From Spirogloea muscicola (Eukaryota > Streptophyta > Zygnematophyceae > Spirogloeales > Spirogloeaceae): a stretch of 64,000 nucleotides of DNA. Made by a program: the position numbers and the translations under genes. This document shows, piece after piece, positions 11,123-22,879 of this stretch. Location: the NCBI GenBank assembly GCA_009602725.1, contig WELB01000111.1, positions 118,973 through 182,972 of the forward strand. The letters are read 5' to 3'. The notes below the pieces were generated by a model. The model did no database searches. It saw only the letters and a program-made list of their open reading frames with translations, and had not been told where the DNA came from. Numbering within the stretch: position 1 is the first letter of the stretch; the number at the start of each line of letters is the position of its first letter.

Positions 11123-13779
11123 CTAGTTGCTGCTGGCAAACACAGCAGAGCCGTAGCCATTGGGGTGCTCCTTTTGCCAGTCCCAAGCCATGCGCAGCGA
11201 CTCCTGGAGGTCAGTGTACTGGGCTTGCCACCGCAGCTCCTTCAAGATCTTGGACGGATCAGAGAACACCTCCGCATAATCACCAGGTCGTCGCTCACGC
11301 TGCTCCACGACTTTGATGTCCTTGCCCGTCACGTTCAAGCACGCATTCACAAACTCTCGGACCGACTTGCCTGCACTCGCAGCCGGCCCTTGATCAGGCC
11401 CAACGGTGAACTAGAGTGGCTGAGCCTCCACAATACATACCATTGAGCAAATGCAGACTTCAAAACCAGGGCACCACCATTTTGCTACGAGAAGCAAGTC
11501 ATGTACAGTAGCAGGCATCATATTCTTTGCACCTTTGCCAGTGCCAACATTGTAGATAGCCACGCGGCCTCCAGCGGCGGCCTGTCCTGGGGTGTAGCTG
11601 GGCGGCGCATTGGCGGCTACAAGCTGTGCCTTCATGGCAACAACGTGTGCATTCACGAGATCCGTGACGTGGATGTAGTCACGGATGCACGTCCCGTCGT
11701 GCGTGTTGTAATTTGTTCCCATGATCTGCGCACGCCCTTCCACGTGGTCAGAAGTGGTGGATGAAATTGCTCTAGCAGCGAGCAGGGACAGCAGCTGGTG
11801 CTTGGCACGTCACTCGGCGGCTCACCTTCAGACCATCGATCTTGCCGGCAGCGGCATCGAAGCAGGCGCCGGAGATGCGGCCATGGTGGCGGAGCTCGGG
11901 GCGCGGCGCCTCACCAAGCCGTCCCTTGGGGTCCGAACCAATCACATTGAAGTACCTGCCTCGACCACCGCCATCGATTGGACCAGTGGCAATGTTGTCA
12001 GGACGCCACCATCTCCAAGTCTCTCTGATAGTCCTTCATAGCATCCTAGTGGCAAAGTCTGTGATAGCAACATCTGCCTGAGTGCCTACTCGCCAAGCTG
12101 GTGTGTTGCAAACAGCGACTAACTCACCGGAGAATAGTAACACTGAAGTCCTTGTTAGTCCGCACATAGTCCCTGATGACATCCTCTGCGAACTTCTTCG
12201 CCTTGCCATAGGGGTTGATTGGCACCTGCAGTTGGGGCAATGCACATGTAACAAAAGCGCCAGCTGGTCAGAATGGTACGTACACAACAGTCATACAAAG
12301 TCTCTGCAATTATGCTAAAAGGCTGAGGTATACCTTGCTCTGTTGGTTAGGACACCGCTCACACCACACTCAGTGCTTCGACCATTGCCACCCATCGGTC
12401 CAATATTGTAGCAAGGACCATTCTTAGTGTCTTCTGACAGTCTGTTAACAAGCTACCCAGGCAGTCACTGTGGGGGGGGAGCCCAAGGTGGCAGCAACAG
12501 TAGCCTTCACCTGCGGCGAGTCCTCGGTGATGGGCATGGTGGGGGGTTCGCCATAAGTAGCACATGTGGACGAATAGATGAGGCGGTTCACGCCATGCCG
12601 AGCCATCGTTTGCAGCAAGGTTAGCGTGTTTGCAGTTATGTTGTGGTAGTACCTGCACCAGGCGTTGACAAAGTGGCAACAGTCAGAGCTGCAACCTGGC
12701 AAAGGCAAAGGCAAAGGCAAATGCCAAGGCGGCCTACGGCTGGCCAAGCTAGGGTGCTGCCGGCCCTCTGGCGACCGCGCCGGTAAGTGTGGACCTGAGG
12801 GGCTCGGCCATGCTCTCGCCGACGTACGCAACGGCAGCAAAGTGTATCACCACGTCAATGGCATTCACCTTCAGGATATGGTCCACCTGCAAAGCCAACG
12901 GCGGCGGCAAAGGCAACTTAGGACCTCTCACAACTGCTGGCGCTCTCGACCGCAGCCACAACAGCAAGGGAAAGGTTGACCTACAATGGCAGGGTCGCCG
13001 AGGTCGGCAATGATGAACTGCAGCATGCCTGGCGCTGCAAGACTCTGCAAGACGTCAATAGCGCCCATGTTGCCGCGCGACAAGTTGTCCTGCAGGAGAA
13101 AGGAAACAAACGGCAGTTGACATGCTGATTGTGGGCGAGCTTTGAATAGCGGGCCGAGAGCCCTGAACCCACAATGTTGGAAGCAGCAAGCAGCGGCCGT
13201 GGCGGGCAGGGGCAGCGGCGTTGGCAGAGGCAGCGGCAAAGGGGCCCACTGCGTCCGGCTTTGCAGGCGGGGCTCCTGCTACACTTGGTGGCAATGGCGA
13301 GGAGGGAGGTCGCAATGGGACAGAGCTTAACTCACAATGATCGTTACGCGATTGCCGTCCTCGAGGAGGCGGAGGACGGCGTGCGAGCCAACGAAGCCTG
13401 CACCACCTGTCACGAGCACGTGCTGGATGCCATCCTCGCGCACGCGGAACTGCCACCGGACACCACAAAGTAAGCCCCTTGCTGCTACATCAGATGGCGG
13501 CACACTCGACGGCCGTGCTCGTGAAGCAGCTATTAAAAGGACAAAAAAAGACTTTGAGCTTAGATCATAATTAATATGCTGAGAATTCGCGAATGTGGTC
13601 TTCGGCAGGCGCCGCTCCGGTCGACGCTCGCCGGGCGGCAGGGGGCCGGCGAGGCTCACCATGGGCGGAGTGCGGTCGAGGGAGGAGCTTCGACGCAGCA
13701 GGAACATGCAGACGGCGGTGACGATGGCCGCCGCCGCCACCTTGGCGACCTGCGCCCGCGTGCGGCTCCGCGCATCCAT
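11123..13779 (-). CDS. MUR4: UDP-arabinose 4-epimerase, membrane-anchored (MUR4-like)
   Basis: This is a short-chain dehydrogenase/reductase of the UDP-sugar 4-epimerase family. The best match I recognise is plant MUR4/UXE, which interconverts UDP-xylose and UDP-arabinose in the Golgi for wall polysaccharides. The N-terminus has a basic stretch, then a hydrophobic segment [15 protein letters not shown] like the type II anchor of MUR4. Next come [15 protein letters not shown] (NAD glycine motif), the loop [35 protein letters not shown], the catalytic Ser in [12 protein letters not shown], the YGKAK region after it (exon near 12200), [20 protein letters not shown] near 11850, [30 protein letters not shown] and [13 protein letters not shown]. 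It ends [12 protein letters not shown]-stop. About eight exons are needed. UDP-glucose 4-epimerase activity is the alternative. An Ala/Pro-rich loop of about 20 residues precedes [10 protein letters not shown]. Confidence 0.9.
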
Positions 13780-13865
13780 GGTCGCCTGCTACTGCTTCCC
13801 TGAATCGCGGTCATCGCAGGCAAATACCACAAGCGGCTGACCATCAGCTCCCCATCGACCTCAGC

Positions 13866-14146
13866 TGTGCACATCGGGGGCGATGGTGAAGGCGGCCGCC
13901 CCGCCGCTCACCAAGCCTGGCGGCAGCGGCGCTAGCAGGCCCGGGAGAGGCGTCCGGCACGGTGCCGCGTCCTGGCCGTGTGCGGCGGAAGCGGCCGCCG
14001 CCGCGCCGCCGGGGCAGAAAAGGCGCCGCGGCTCCGACCGCCCGGTGCGCCCTCCCGCGCTGCCACCGGAGGCCCCACCGATCCCCGCGCCGCCGCCGTC
14101 GCCCACACTGGAGCGCAGACGCCCGCTGGCGACTGCCATTGTTGAC
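13866..14146. other. GC-rich island at the broken end of the copper-ATPase gene
   Basis: This stretch is much more GC-rich than its right flank and looks like the 5' islands of other genes here. A plus-strand frame from ATG 13883 runs 100 codons (Pro/Arg-rich, with KRRRGSDRP) but leads into the antisense of the ATPase. It may be the promoter or 5' untranslated region of the epimerase gene (start 13779, minus), or the first exon of another gene cut at about 14146. No family is recognised. Confidence 0.4.
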
Positions 14147-17100
14147 TCCCGTCAGGTACCACAAGAGGAACGTCATCACTGCTAATAGGACAACCTGTGT
14201 GAGCATACAACTTCTGCAAGTGAGTAGAGCCACTTTGCTTTGACTGCTTGAATGCCAACGTAGCAATCAGAGCATCCGGTTGCTGTGACAATGGTGGTGT
14301 ACTGCCTGACTGCACGGTGTCAGACCCTTCTTGGCTTGCAACAGGCTCACTGCAGCCTGGATGCTTGCATGCTAGCATGCAATCTGCTTAGAAGCGCTTG
14401 ACTCCTTACAACTGGAACGAAGACTGATGAGATGCGATCAGCAAGCTTCTGAATAGGAGCTTTTGCCATCTGGGCAGCTTGGACCAGGTTGACAATCTGA
14501 GCGAGGGCAGTCTCTCCACCAATGTGAGTGGCCTTGACATGCAGCATACCATTCCCATTGATGGTCCCTCCAATCACAGAGTCAGCTAGCTTCTTGAGAA
14601 CAGGCCTGGACTCACCCGTGATCATGCTCTCATTGACAAAGCTCTGCATAGATGTACACATATTTCAGGAGAGATCAGCTGTCAAATACGTGAGAGAGTC
14701 TCTCAGGCCTAGGAGCAAACGAGCTGAGCTACCAATACCACCACTACCAATTTTCACGTTATTATATATCTGAAGAGACAGAATAAGCAACGGCAACAGA
14801 CCTGCTTGTGTGATTGCAAGACAAGACCAGGCTACAGTAACTAACCTCACCGTGGACCACCACTCCGTCTGTGGCAATTTTGCACCCTGGGACAATTTTA
14901 ATGATATCGCTCTTCTGTACCAGGTCCAAATCGATTTCACGTTCTGCTGCAACATGTCCTTGTTTATCAAGGAGTAACAATGTAGCAGTAGGCGGGGCAA
15001 GCTGGAGCAGCTTGGTCATTGCAGCGGAAGTCTTCCCTCTTGCCAAAGCTTCCAGATATTTACCCAACAGGATGAAACATATAAGCATGGCACTAGTCTC
15101 AAAAAATTGAACACCCTGCACATGGCAGTGAATATCTGCATTACTATGGAAGGTCAGATCCAGCTGTTAGATCCACTCAATGCCACTGACACACATTAAA
15201 TGAGTTCAGAAAGACCGATGCCAGGAGCGGACCTTGAAGTCCGAGCGGACTGCGGCTGATATTACTGAAAAGGTTGAGTAGAAGTAAGCTGCATTTGTCC
15301 CAAGTGCAATCAAAACATCCATGTTGGCAGTCTTCCGCTTCAATGCATGCCATGCCCCACTGTAAAACCTGCATGTATACCAAGTGCACTTTAGAATCAA
15401 GTGATGCCTGTGTATCAACACCACAGCAGGTCAGATGCACTCTTGTATACATATGTCAAAATCAGATCCTAGACTCGGGCTAGGTAATCGCCTCAAGCAT
15501 TAACATGCTGGGGATCCATTCAGGGTTGCTCCAGGTAAGACCTTCTTCCAACTATGAATTGCACAGGGGTTGCCAAGGACCAGCGGAGAAGATCACCTAT
15601 CGTGAAACTGATGCAAAAGCCACAACCTCCTATTAGTGTGTTACTTGCTGCAAGCCAATGACTTGCTGTGGAGCATGCAGCAAGGAAAGCAAGAATGTGA
15701 TCATTCTGAATGCCCATGCAAAATTGCAAAGTAGGATATGGGAAGCATGAAACCTCAACTACAACCTCATCACAGACACAGATTAAGGGCGCTCTGTTCA
15801 TATCATAAGCATCTGCATCCATGACCTGCATATTGGGTGCTGGGAAGCTACTGACTGATTGACTAAAGTTGTGTCAAGCCCTTGCTTGACGCCTGGTATC
15901 TCAGGGAGGACCATAGAAAGAAGGAAAATGGGCACGGTGAAGATAGAGCTCAAGACAAATAGGCGCCAGTGTTGCTTGACCTCCTTCTCCCGGTGCTCTT
16001 GATCCAAGCCATTCTGCCTGCACAAAGAGAATAATAGTAAATTCAAGCACACAGCTGATGCTCAACCAACTCTGGATGGGCATAATGTACTTGCCACTGG
16101 AGGACTTGGAAGCAGGCCATGACTGTAAGGGGTTTAAGCAACTCCACATTTGACCTCATGAATTGAAGCAGACCTGCTATGCAATGTGGCCCTGTACGCG
16201 CCTCCTGGTCCAGCACCTTCTATGCAGTCTACCAGCGATCGCGGCCCAGTGACGTCAGGATCAAACATGACAGTCACTCTCTCCCCAGATGAATTCATAT
16301 CAACAGAAATGACCCCAATCATGCTCTGTAGAGCCGTCTCCACCAGATTGATAGCTTCCAACGAGTGCACACCCTCCAGAATGATGGTGACTTTATTCCT
16401 GTCGCCCATTGTCAGAAGTTCAGCTTCGAAACCAGAGTCCTCCACCACTTTGATAATGTCAGCTGGGCTCACCAACTTGCTGTTATACTCCACAGCAGCT
16501 TCGTTGGTGGCAAGTGCCACAGTGGCCTTACTTACGCCTCGTACCCTCTGCAGAACAAGGCTACACTGGACAGCTTAGCAAATGTGGTGCCTGAGGGTAT
16601 CGCAGTAAATCGGATACACAGCAAGAGTACGCAGGATCCACATGTGCCTATCAGTGTCACTTTGCGAGCTTCTGTGATTGTTGCATACCTGTACAGCCTC
16701 CTCCACTGCACCACTACAAGTCGTACAGGTCATGCCAGTGATCCGGAGCTTGCAAACGCTTAGGCCTTCATCCTCCTCCAGCAAGCTTGCCTCGAAACCT
16801 GCATCTTCAATGGCCTCTAGGATGTCTTCAACCTGCATGAAATACTTAAGTCAGGTCACCGATCAGCGTGTTTGAGCGTCGCAGTCCACATAAGCCAAAC
16901 CAATATCATATAGTCTTGCCTCCTCGGGTGATCACGGTGCAAAGGGTGAGCTATGTGGTAAGGCAGTAGGTAGCAGCTCGGGACCTGGACAATGCTTGGA
17001 TAGAAGGCGATCTTTGCTCTGTTGCTCATCAGCGAAACAGTCCCCGCTTCAACACCATCCATACGCTTTAAAGCCTTCTCAATGGCAGCTGAACAGGCTG

Positions 17101-17212
17101 TGCACTGCATGCCCGTGATGTGCACCATGACAGTCCTTGAAAGCTCTTCCCTGTTGGAGTTGCTCCTTCTGGCGGGCGATCTAGACAGTGCGAGTTGCAG
17201 TGACACAGATTC
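14147..17212 (-). CDS. Copper-transporting P1B-ATPase, N-terminal half only
   Basis: The order matches plant RAN1/HMA7-type copper ATPases. First comes metal-binding domain 1, with [12 protein letters not shown] (GMxCxxC). Domain 2 follows with [12 protein letters not shown], then a third ferredoxin-like domain without the Cys pair ([17 protein letters not shown]). Transmembrane segments follow: [25 protein letters not shown] near 15560, [17 protein letters not shown] and [19 protein letters not shown]. The actuator domain ends with MITGESRPV, and a further membrane helix is [15 protein letters not shown]. The similarity stops at 14147. The CPC metal site, the DKTGT phosphorylation motif and the whole nucleotide-binding domain are absent, and GC-rich unrelated sequence follows. 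The first exon is not located: the 5'-most identified exon begins after an acceptor at 17212. The earliest internal ATG on this path is at 17128. As it stands it cannot pump. It is either a broken gene or an assembly break. Confidence 0.8.
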
Positions 17213-17980
17213 CTACAGCCAGCAATACAAGCGGCCAAGCTGAGCTCTCAGCTTAGGCACTCCTGTGAAAATGCGCGCCAAATGAACTGCACTTTCAAGG
17301 GCCCCCTCCTTTCATGGCATACATAAGGAGTTGACCTTCTGCTCAACAGACTATAAAACAATCGACATGTAGCACGGCCCTAGCAGCTTCGACACCCTCT
17401 TGTATACTGCCAACAACACGGCGCAAGGGTGGAAGAACACTCATTCTTTGCACAACTCTTATCATCAACAGGCCTTATACTGATCGCAGGTCCACGCCGA
17501 AAAGCAACCCACACCAGCTGGAGTCCCAACGCTACCCCAGCACGCACCTTGCTCTCGGATGGTGTGCGATGCTCCGCCTGCACGAACTGCAACTGTGAGC
17601 TCCGAGTGCTCGCCATGAGGCTGCAGCTAGGCCCCAGAGTGCGCACGCCTGACTGTCACTTTCAGTCCGGAACCTGCTCAACGGCCCGTGCCAAACCCCT
17701 TCCTCTGCGAGCTGATTGTCCTGCCTTCACATTCGTGGAGCTGTATGAAGCGACAGCATCGTTGTCGATGCTGTCCGGTCGCTGAACAAGCCCTGCTGCC
17801 CTGCTGCACGGCACTCAGGCCAGTGCCTGCTCGGCTCCGCAGAGGGCACTCCGCAGGCTGACGGTCGTGCCGCCGCCACTGCGCGTGAAGGGAGGCCGTC
17901 GGGCAGGGAGAGGGCGCGGCATGCGGCACCGCAGGCCCCTGAGTGCGGGCCGGGCGACGGCGGGCGGCGCCGGGCGCCGG
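17213..17980. other. 5' flank of the copper ATPase with a GC-rich island
   Basis: This region should contain the promoter and first exon of the minus-strand ATPase. The GC-rich part at about 17850-18010 is Arg/Pro/Ala-rich in all frames. It could be the missing first exon, or the 5' edge of the repeat that follows. No domain can be read in it. Confidence 0.35.
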
Positions 17981-17984
17981 GCGG

Positions 17985-18300
17985 CTCCGGGGCGGTGCGT
18001 CGGCCGGGAGGCTGGCAGACGCTTCCAGGAGCCTAGCGTCTCTGACCTAAGGCTGCTTAGCAGGGGGTACTGATGAGTGATCCGTAGCNGGGGACCCACT
18101 TCCAGGAGCCCAGCATCTCTGATCTGCGGCTGCTTAGCAGGGGTTACTGAGTGTCTCGTAGCAGCTTTGTTTCTGTTACTTAGCGCTTCCCCTGGCCCCC
18201 TTCTCGTACTCTGTTCATTCTTTTTCGGGCTGGTTGTTCCAGCCCCTATTCTCAATGGGCGAGCACTTTCTTCCGGAGGGGCGGCGGCACGAGGAGCACT
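17985..18300 (+). repeat. LINE family II 3' end, tail duplicated, with hairpin
   Basis: The last codons of the family II protein (SDLRLLSRGY-stop) appear at 18040-18072. A second, near-identical block (CTTCCAGGAGCC... GGTTACTGAG) follows at 18100-18150, with the N at 18089 between them. The second block continues into the 3' untranslated region with the hairpin GGGCTGG-TTGTT-CCAGCCC at 18227-18245. The segment 18110-18285 is almost identical to 41885-42060 in reverse, which implies recent movement or duplication. Confidence 0.75.
18089..18089. other. Single N (assembly join) between two copies of one repeat
   Basis: The ambiguous base lies between two copies of the same family II terminal block. 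That placement suggests contigs joined across a repeat, so the apparent tandem duplication may be artificial. Confidence 0.6.
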
Positions 18301-18639
18301 AGGGAGTCTAGGGGCAGAGACCGGAGACATTTCGGATCAGTGAAGCCCAGAGAGATGCGCATCCCTGCTGCTGCTGCCTGGTGCTGCAGCCCGTCGTCGG
18401 CAGGACGCTGCCGACTCGCTTCGAGGCGACCGTGGCCGGCCTTTACTGGGCTAGCTGCGCTGGTTCCCGGGAGGGTGGAGACGCCGCCTGACGGCGGCGC
18501 GACGGGGCAGAGTTGCCTGTGTACAGGCGTCGAGTTTTCACACGGGCTGAAGGAGTGGAACAAGCGGGTGCCAAGCAGTGCGCAGTAAGCAGCCAGCCCC
18601 GAAGGAAGGCTCCTACCAGACGAGTGGAGGGGCGCGATG

Positions 18640-18790
18640 TGCATGATGTGAAAGGGAGGCCCACTTACTCCAAATTGACAGCAGTGGCTGTGAGAGGCCA
18701 GCCCAAAGGAGTGGAGAAGGTCTGAAAGAGAAGTGCGCGCCTATAGAGAAAAGGGCTGGCAAAGCCAGCCCAAAACGAATGGACAATGTT
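18640..18790 (-). repeat. Two family II-type hairpin tails in tandem
   Basis: Two hairpin tails face the minus strand. At 18686-18704 the stem is GGCTG/CAGCC. At 18753-18771 the stem is the perfect 8-bp GGGCTGGC-AAA-GCCAGCCC. Each is followed by the family's short AAAG/AAAACGAATGGAC-like continuation. No coding sequence is seen. Confidence 0.7.
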
Positions 18791-18939
18791 CAAAGCCAAA
18801 GAAAGAGGTGCCGAAAAAGGACTACACTACCAAATACGACAACGCACTAGGGAAGCTCAGTACCCTCGAGTGAGCAACATCATCCTGAAAGGACCGGATG
18901 GCTCAAAAAGCAGAATACCAATGAAGCCAATACTCTGTC

Positions 18940-20880
18940 CACGTAGGAGACAGTGTGTACTAAGAGATGGGGAGGCCATGTGTGGCCAAGTACAAAGGCA
19001 AGCACATTGACAAATGTACGTCACCTGCTGCTAAGCTGACCCGCTCAGTACCCACGAGTCAGCACATAGAGGTCGCTAAACTGATGCTCGAATACCGGAC
19101 GGCAAATGACAAGCTCTTGAACTACCAGCCAAGGCTCGACCAGCTTTCTGATGCAACGCATGAGCCTGATTTCGCTGCAGACAAGCTGACACTCGACGTC
19201 GCAAAAATGACAGACAGCCTGCCGGCATACCCATCTGGGCTGGAAGCATATCCTCGCGTCGTGCATATCCCAGACTCGCTATGTTCTCAAGTAGGGTATG
19301 GAAGCGAGGACCCAAGCAGCTGAAAGTGTCAATTGCGGCCGGGAGAAGGTGGTCGCTGCAGGTGTAGTCAGAGTAGTGTCGGAGCTTTCTCTGCTCAGCA
19401 CCTCCCACTGCATGGCCAGCAATGTGTGTGGAAGCGGAACTCTTGTATGCCTCGGTTACCACCACAACCACCAAGGCTCGTGGGCCTCCGCCAGGTTGTA
19501 CACCCACAATGTCCAGAGTGCGACGGTGATGGCGACCCTGGGAATCGGTGGTGATGGGCATTACATTGCTTACTTCCACATGGCGCGGTAGCTGGCGTCG
19601 TGCATCAAGCCCGCTAGGGCATCTCATAGGAGATTGTGGACGCCCACCACCTCAGGGCCTGTGGGACACCGCAGCATGTGGGTGGCTAGATCTCCGCCCT
19701 CCGCACGGAAGCCACAATCAGACTGACTTACTCCAATCAGGCAGGTCGAAGGCCGGCCCAGGAACAGCTGGAGAAGCGTCCGGAATGCTTCAGGGCTGAT
19801 TTTGAAAGCATTGTGGATGCGTGTCTGGTGAGCCAATCCGTTGCCCCAGGCATTGTGAGCGACGTGAGACGTGCCAGACTCCTTGGATTGGTCTTGATAT
19901 CGGCATTGTCCTCAACGCCTTGCGACGCTCGTCCTCAACTGCAGCAACGAGTCTGGCCTGGGCCGCTTTGTCTGGTGCTTGAGCAAGCGCTGAAAAGGGA
20001 GTGAGGAGGGGTTGTAGGGAGGGGAAGGAGCAGAGTGCTGACTCCCGGATGCTCCTCAATTGTACTTGGCATGCCAAGGAGCCTTCCTCCACCTCGGCTG
20101 CAGGGTCGGCCAGCCAAGGGAAGCGCAAGGGAAGACAGGAGGCAACCTGGTGCCAGCAACCGAGAAAGGCTGCCTGCGCCGTCTGTTCAAGTGACCGGCA
20201 GCCCAGGCCGCCCATTTGTGTGGGAAAGGATGCCTGCAGGGAGGATGAAGGTGAGTTGAAGGATGGGTGTTGAATCAGGGAAGCCAGGGTTTGCAGGAGG
20301 GAGGTGTCAAACTCCTTGTACAGCTCGCCCACCATGTCCGTTGGGGCGACTGTTTGCAGCAGGTAGCCAGCTCGTTAACCAATGCAGCGAGTAAGGATGG
20401 CCAGCGCCAGCTGCGGATCTTCGACGGGAGGAAGGGAGGGAAGGGGGGCAAGGTGTTGCTGCAGATGTTCACGTAAGTCCTCCGCAACGTGGGATGGAGT
20501 GCCAAGGGGAACTTTGAGAACAGCCAGCCCATTGGAAGGGGTCTGGCAGCCTGGTGGGAGCTGGAGGTTGGTGGGGAGGCCGTGTGATGACCATGCCACG
20601 TTCTTGGTGGGGCAAACCGGCAGGCCCATTGTGCTCAGTTCGTGTACAAGCAAGGGATAAGCCGCCATGACTGCTGACGGTGGGCCGACGATATGTCTGT
20701 CGTCGGCGTAGGAGGGGAAGAGGAGGTTGGGGTGCAGGCTCTGGGTGCGCCGTAGTGCCCGGGAATGTGCCAAGGCGAAAAGCATGGGGCTGAGGGGATC
20801 TCCCTGGCGTGTGCCAGTTGTGGACCATAAGCTATTCCTTGGCGCCCACCTTGTTCCCAATCATTCGTCGGCCTGCCTCC
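18940..20880 (-). mobile_element. LINE family I copy: reverse transcriptase, zinc finger, endonuclease-like tail
   Basis: This is the longest mobile-element copy in the window. Reading down the minus strand, the reverse-transcriptase core has GTRQGDPLSPMLFALAHSR (20800 region) and the catalytic YADD box in FPSYADDRHIVGPP. A thumb-like region LGGLGCRSLEQTAQAAF-type sequence follows (20335-19790). Then comes a Cys/His motif (CGFRAEGGDLATHMLRC), then RRTLDIVGV ... VVVVVTEAYK and a GGAEQRKLRHYSDY helix. The Asp, Glu and Lys spacing and the AExRKxxxY helix resemble the restriction-enzyme-like endonuclease of R2/CRE/NeSL-type LINEs. The protein end (ALHQKAGRALAGSSRA) and a family I tail come last, near 18950. 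Several frame changes and a missing 5' part (before the RT core) show it is a dead, 5'-truncated copy. The clade is inference. Confidence 0.8.
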
Positions 20881-21160
20881 CCTTGGTGGGCCGCCACTTG
20901 TCGGCCGGCACTTGCTCCATGGCATCGCACTAGGAAAATTCGACCTCCGGGTGTTGGGCGGCGAGACGGATGGCCAGCCTTTCCCACTCTCGCGGCGGGC
21001 GGCAGCCCAAGCGCAGCCATCAGGCCGCGGAAAGACCGCCAACGCCGCCGCCGCCCGCCGCTGTAACGTCGCTACTGCCGCGTTCGCCGCCGCGTCCGCC
21101 GCCGCGTCGGCCGCTGCTGCAACGCTGCCGCCCACGGTGGCGACACTTGGGTTGCCCAAA
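20881..21160. other. Orphan GC-rich island with alanine-coding repeats
   Basis: The stretch around 21000-21130 is a run of GCC/GCG codons in several frames (Ala-rich on both strands), like the first exons elsewhere. No gene body follows on either side. It may be a relic of a gene 5' end cut by the repeat nest. Confidence 0.4.
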
Positions 21161-21279
21161 TCTGCCGACCGAAGTAATGAGCCCTATCCTGAAATGTGGC
21201 TGCTCAAACGGAATATTTTCAGCACCCAGGTGGCCACTTGGGTCCGCTTGTGCGCTCCTCTTACCCCTTCGAAACTTTC

Positions 21280-21350
21280 TTCATTGTTTCTGGCTGGCCA
21301 ACCACAGCCATCGCCCTCTACTAGCAGAGTCGTTCCCTTTCTTCCAACAG
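21280..21350 (+). repeat. Family II-type hairpin tail
   Basis: TTTCTGGCTGGCCAACCACAGCC at 21288-21309 (quoted as stem GGCTG, loop, CAGCC) is followed by CATCGCCCTCTACT and TTCCCTTTCTTCC, the usual continuation of this tail. The same continuation occurs at 6525-6545. Confidence 0.7.
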
Positions 21351-21414
21351 GCGGCTGCTCCTTTGAGGTTAATGAGTGCTTCGTGGCTACCAAGAGAAGT
21401 GGCACTCCCAATGG

Positions 21415-21870
21415 GGGCAAGGGCTGTGAAAAGCCAGCCCGAAAAGAATTGACAAAGGTTCGAAGGGGCCAAATGACGGAGGGGCCTAAAGCGCTGTCAG
21501 AACGGGTGTAGGATGGACCACTCGGTAGCTACGAGTGAGGAGCCTCAAATCCGACAGACTATCTGCTGGAAAACAATCCCCCTGATCAAAGCCAGAGGCT
21601 GCAGCGAGAGCACGGCCTGCACGCAGATGCGAGGCGTGCCATGGACCGCTGGAGGGAGATTGACAGGCGCATACGATAGACCTGGGCCAACCAGCCAGCG
21701 GCGTTGAATTCAGCCGGCTCACCTCGCCTGCGGGACACAGCGCGCCGCGCAAGCCTCGCTAGCAGGTCGAGCTACTGGGACTCGAGACTCCCGTGCACAT
21801 CCACGGCCAGGGGTGCGAACTCGTCCCCAGCTGGGTGGTCAGCGTGTTCCGCTGCCTTGCTGCGAGAAAT
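21415..21870 (-). mobile_element. LINE family II C-terminal fragment with hairpin tail
   Basis: On the minus strand, decayed coding sequence (RRWLAQVYRMRLSISLQRSM region, then LRAGRALAAASGF and SLSDLRLLTRSY) leads to a tail whose hairpin GGGCTG/CAGCCC is at 21421-21440. The same protein block is present at 22880-23120 (+) and 53740-53980 (-). With the plus-strand tail at 21280-21350 it forms an inverted pair. Confidence 0.7.
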
Positions 21871-22199
21871 TTCGTGTATTTGAAACAATCGAAGGCCAGT
21901 ATGGCCAAGTACAGAGGTAAGCACATCTTATGACGTAGCAGCTAGCATCTAGCAGCTACTGGAGCTGCTAGTGGAGTGAGGCAGCAGCTGTGCCAGGAGG
22001 AATGGAGGGGTGGGGGGGAGAAGAGGGCTGAAAGTGCCACGATTGGGGCCTTGACATCCTGTCCTGCTGGAGCTGCTAGAGGAGGAGTGAGGCAGCATCC
22101 ATAGCAGGAGGGGCGGTCGCCGCAGCATGGCCAGCCCTTGAGGCAAAAAGCCCCGGATTGGATCGATTTACCACATCAATGGTGACCACATCTGCAATG

Positions 22200-22600
22200 A
22201 TGCGCGGGCCGCCGCCCAGTGTGGAGGCCACCAAGTGTGAAAAGCCAGTCCAGAAAGAATGAATGAGGTCCAGAGCGCACAGCTCTGCAAGAGAGTACAG
22301 CGAATGAAGCTTAGTACCCCGAGCAGCCGTCAGCAGCCGCAAGTCAGGAGTAACTTGCAGCTGGGAAAGGAAAAGCCAGCCCAAAAGCGTGAACATGGCG
22401 ACTGATGCTCTAAGCGACAGAAGAAGAATGAGCAAAGTCCAAAGGGGCCAGAAAAGCGCTAGAGCACGTGGCAACTCAAGTGGCCACTGGGTGCTTATTA
22501 TCCCCTCGTGAGCAGCCGCAGGTCAGAGGCACTAGCCTTCGGGTAGCAGGTACCCTATCAACAGCCACAGGCTGCAGCCAGGGCGCGACCAGCACGCTAC
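22200..22600 (-). repeat. Stacked family II tail fragments
   Basis: At least two tails in the minus orientation are stacked here: GTGAAAAGCCAGTCCAGAA at about 22238 and GGAAAAGCCAGCCCAAAAG at about 22368. Each is followed by AGCAGCCGCAAGTCAGGAG- or AGCAGCCGCAGGTCAGAGG-like ends of the coding region (22325 and 22510). They look like successive insertions into one another. Confidence 0.6.
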
Positions 22601-22879
22601 TCCGCTCCATTACAGACGGAGCCGCTATCCCGCGCCTTAGCCACAGACTGGCGCCCTGCCGGCCAAATCCTCCGGTCTCAATGAGTGTCAGCTCACCAAT
22701 CCCGGACGCTTCATGTGTGAAGCGTATAGAATTGACCGCTCCACTCCGGGGCTCTCTGTTTCGATGGCTGGGCAGCGACTGCCGCTCATGGCAAAGAGGC
22801 CAAGTACACGGACCACCCGGAAGGGGACGAATTCGTGCCACTGGCCATCGACGGGCACGGGGCTTTCGGGACTCAGTAG

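Noticed and set aside
11123-17212. Operon-like cluster of epimerase and copper ATPase on one strand
   Set aside because: Both genes have many introns, the ATPase is broken at the boundary and the functions are unrelated.
17429-17785. 118-codon plus-strand frame upstream of the copper ATPase
   Set aside because: No recognisable domain, and opposite to the expected ATPase promoter or first exon. It cannot be supported as a gene.
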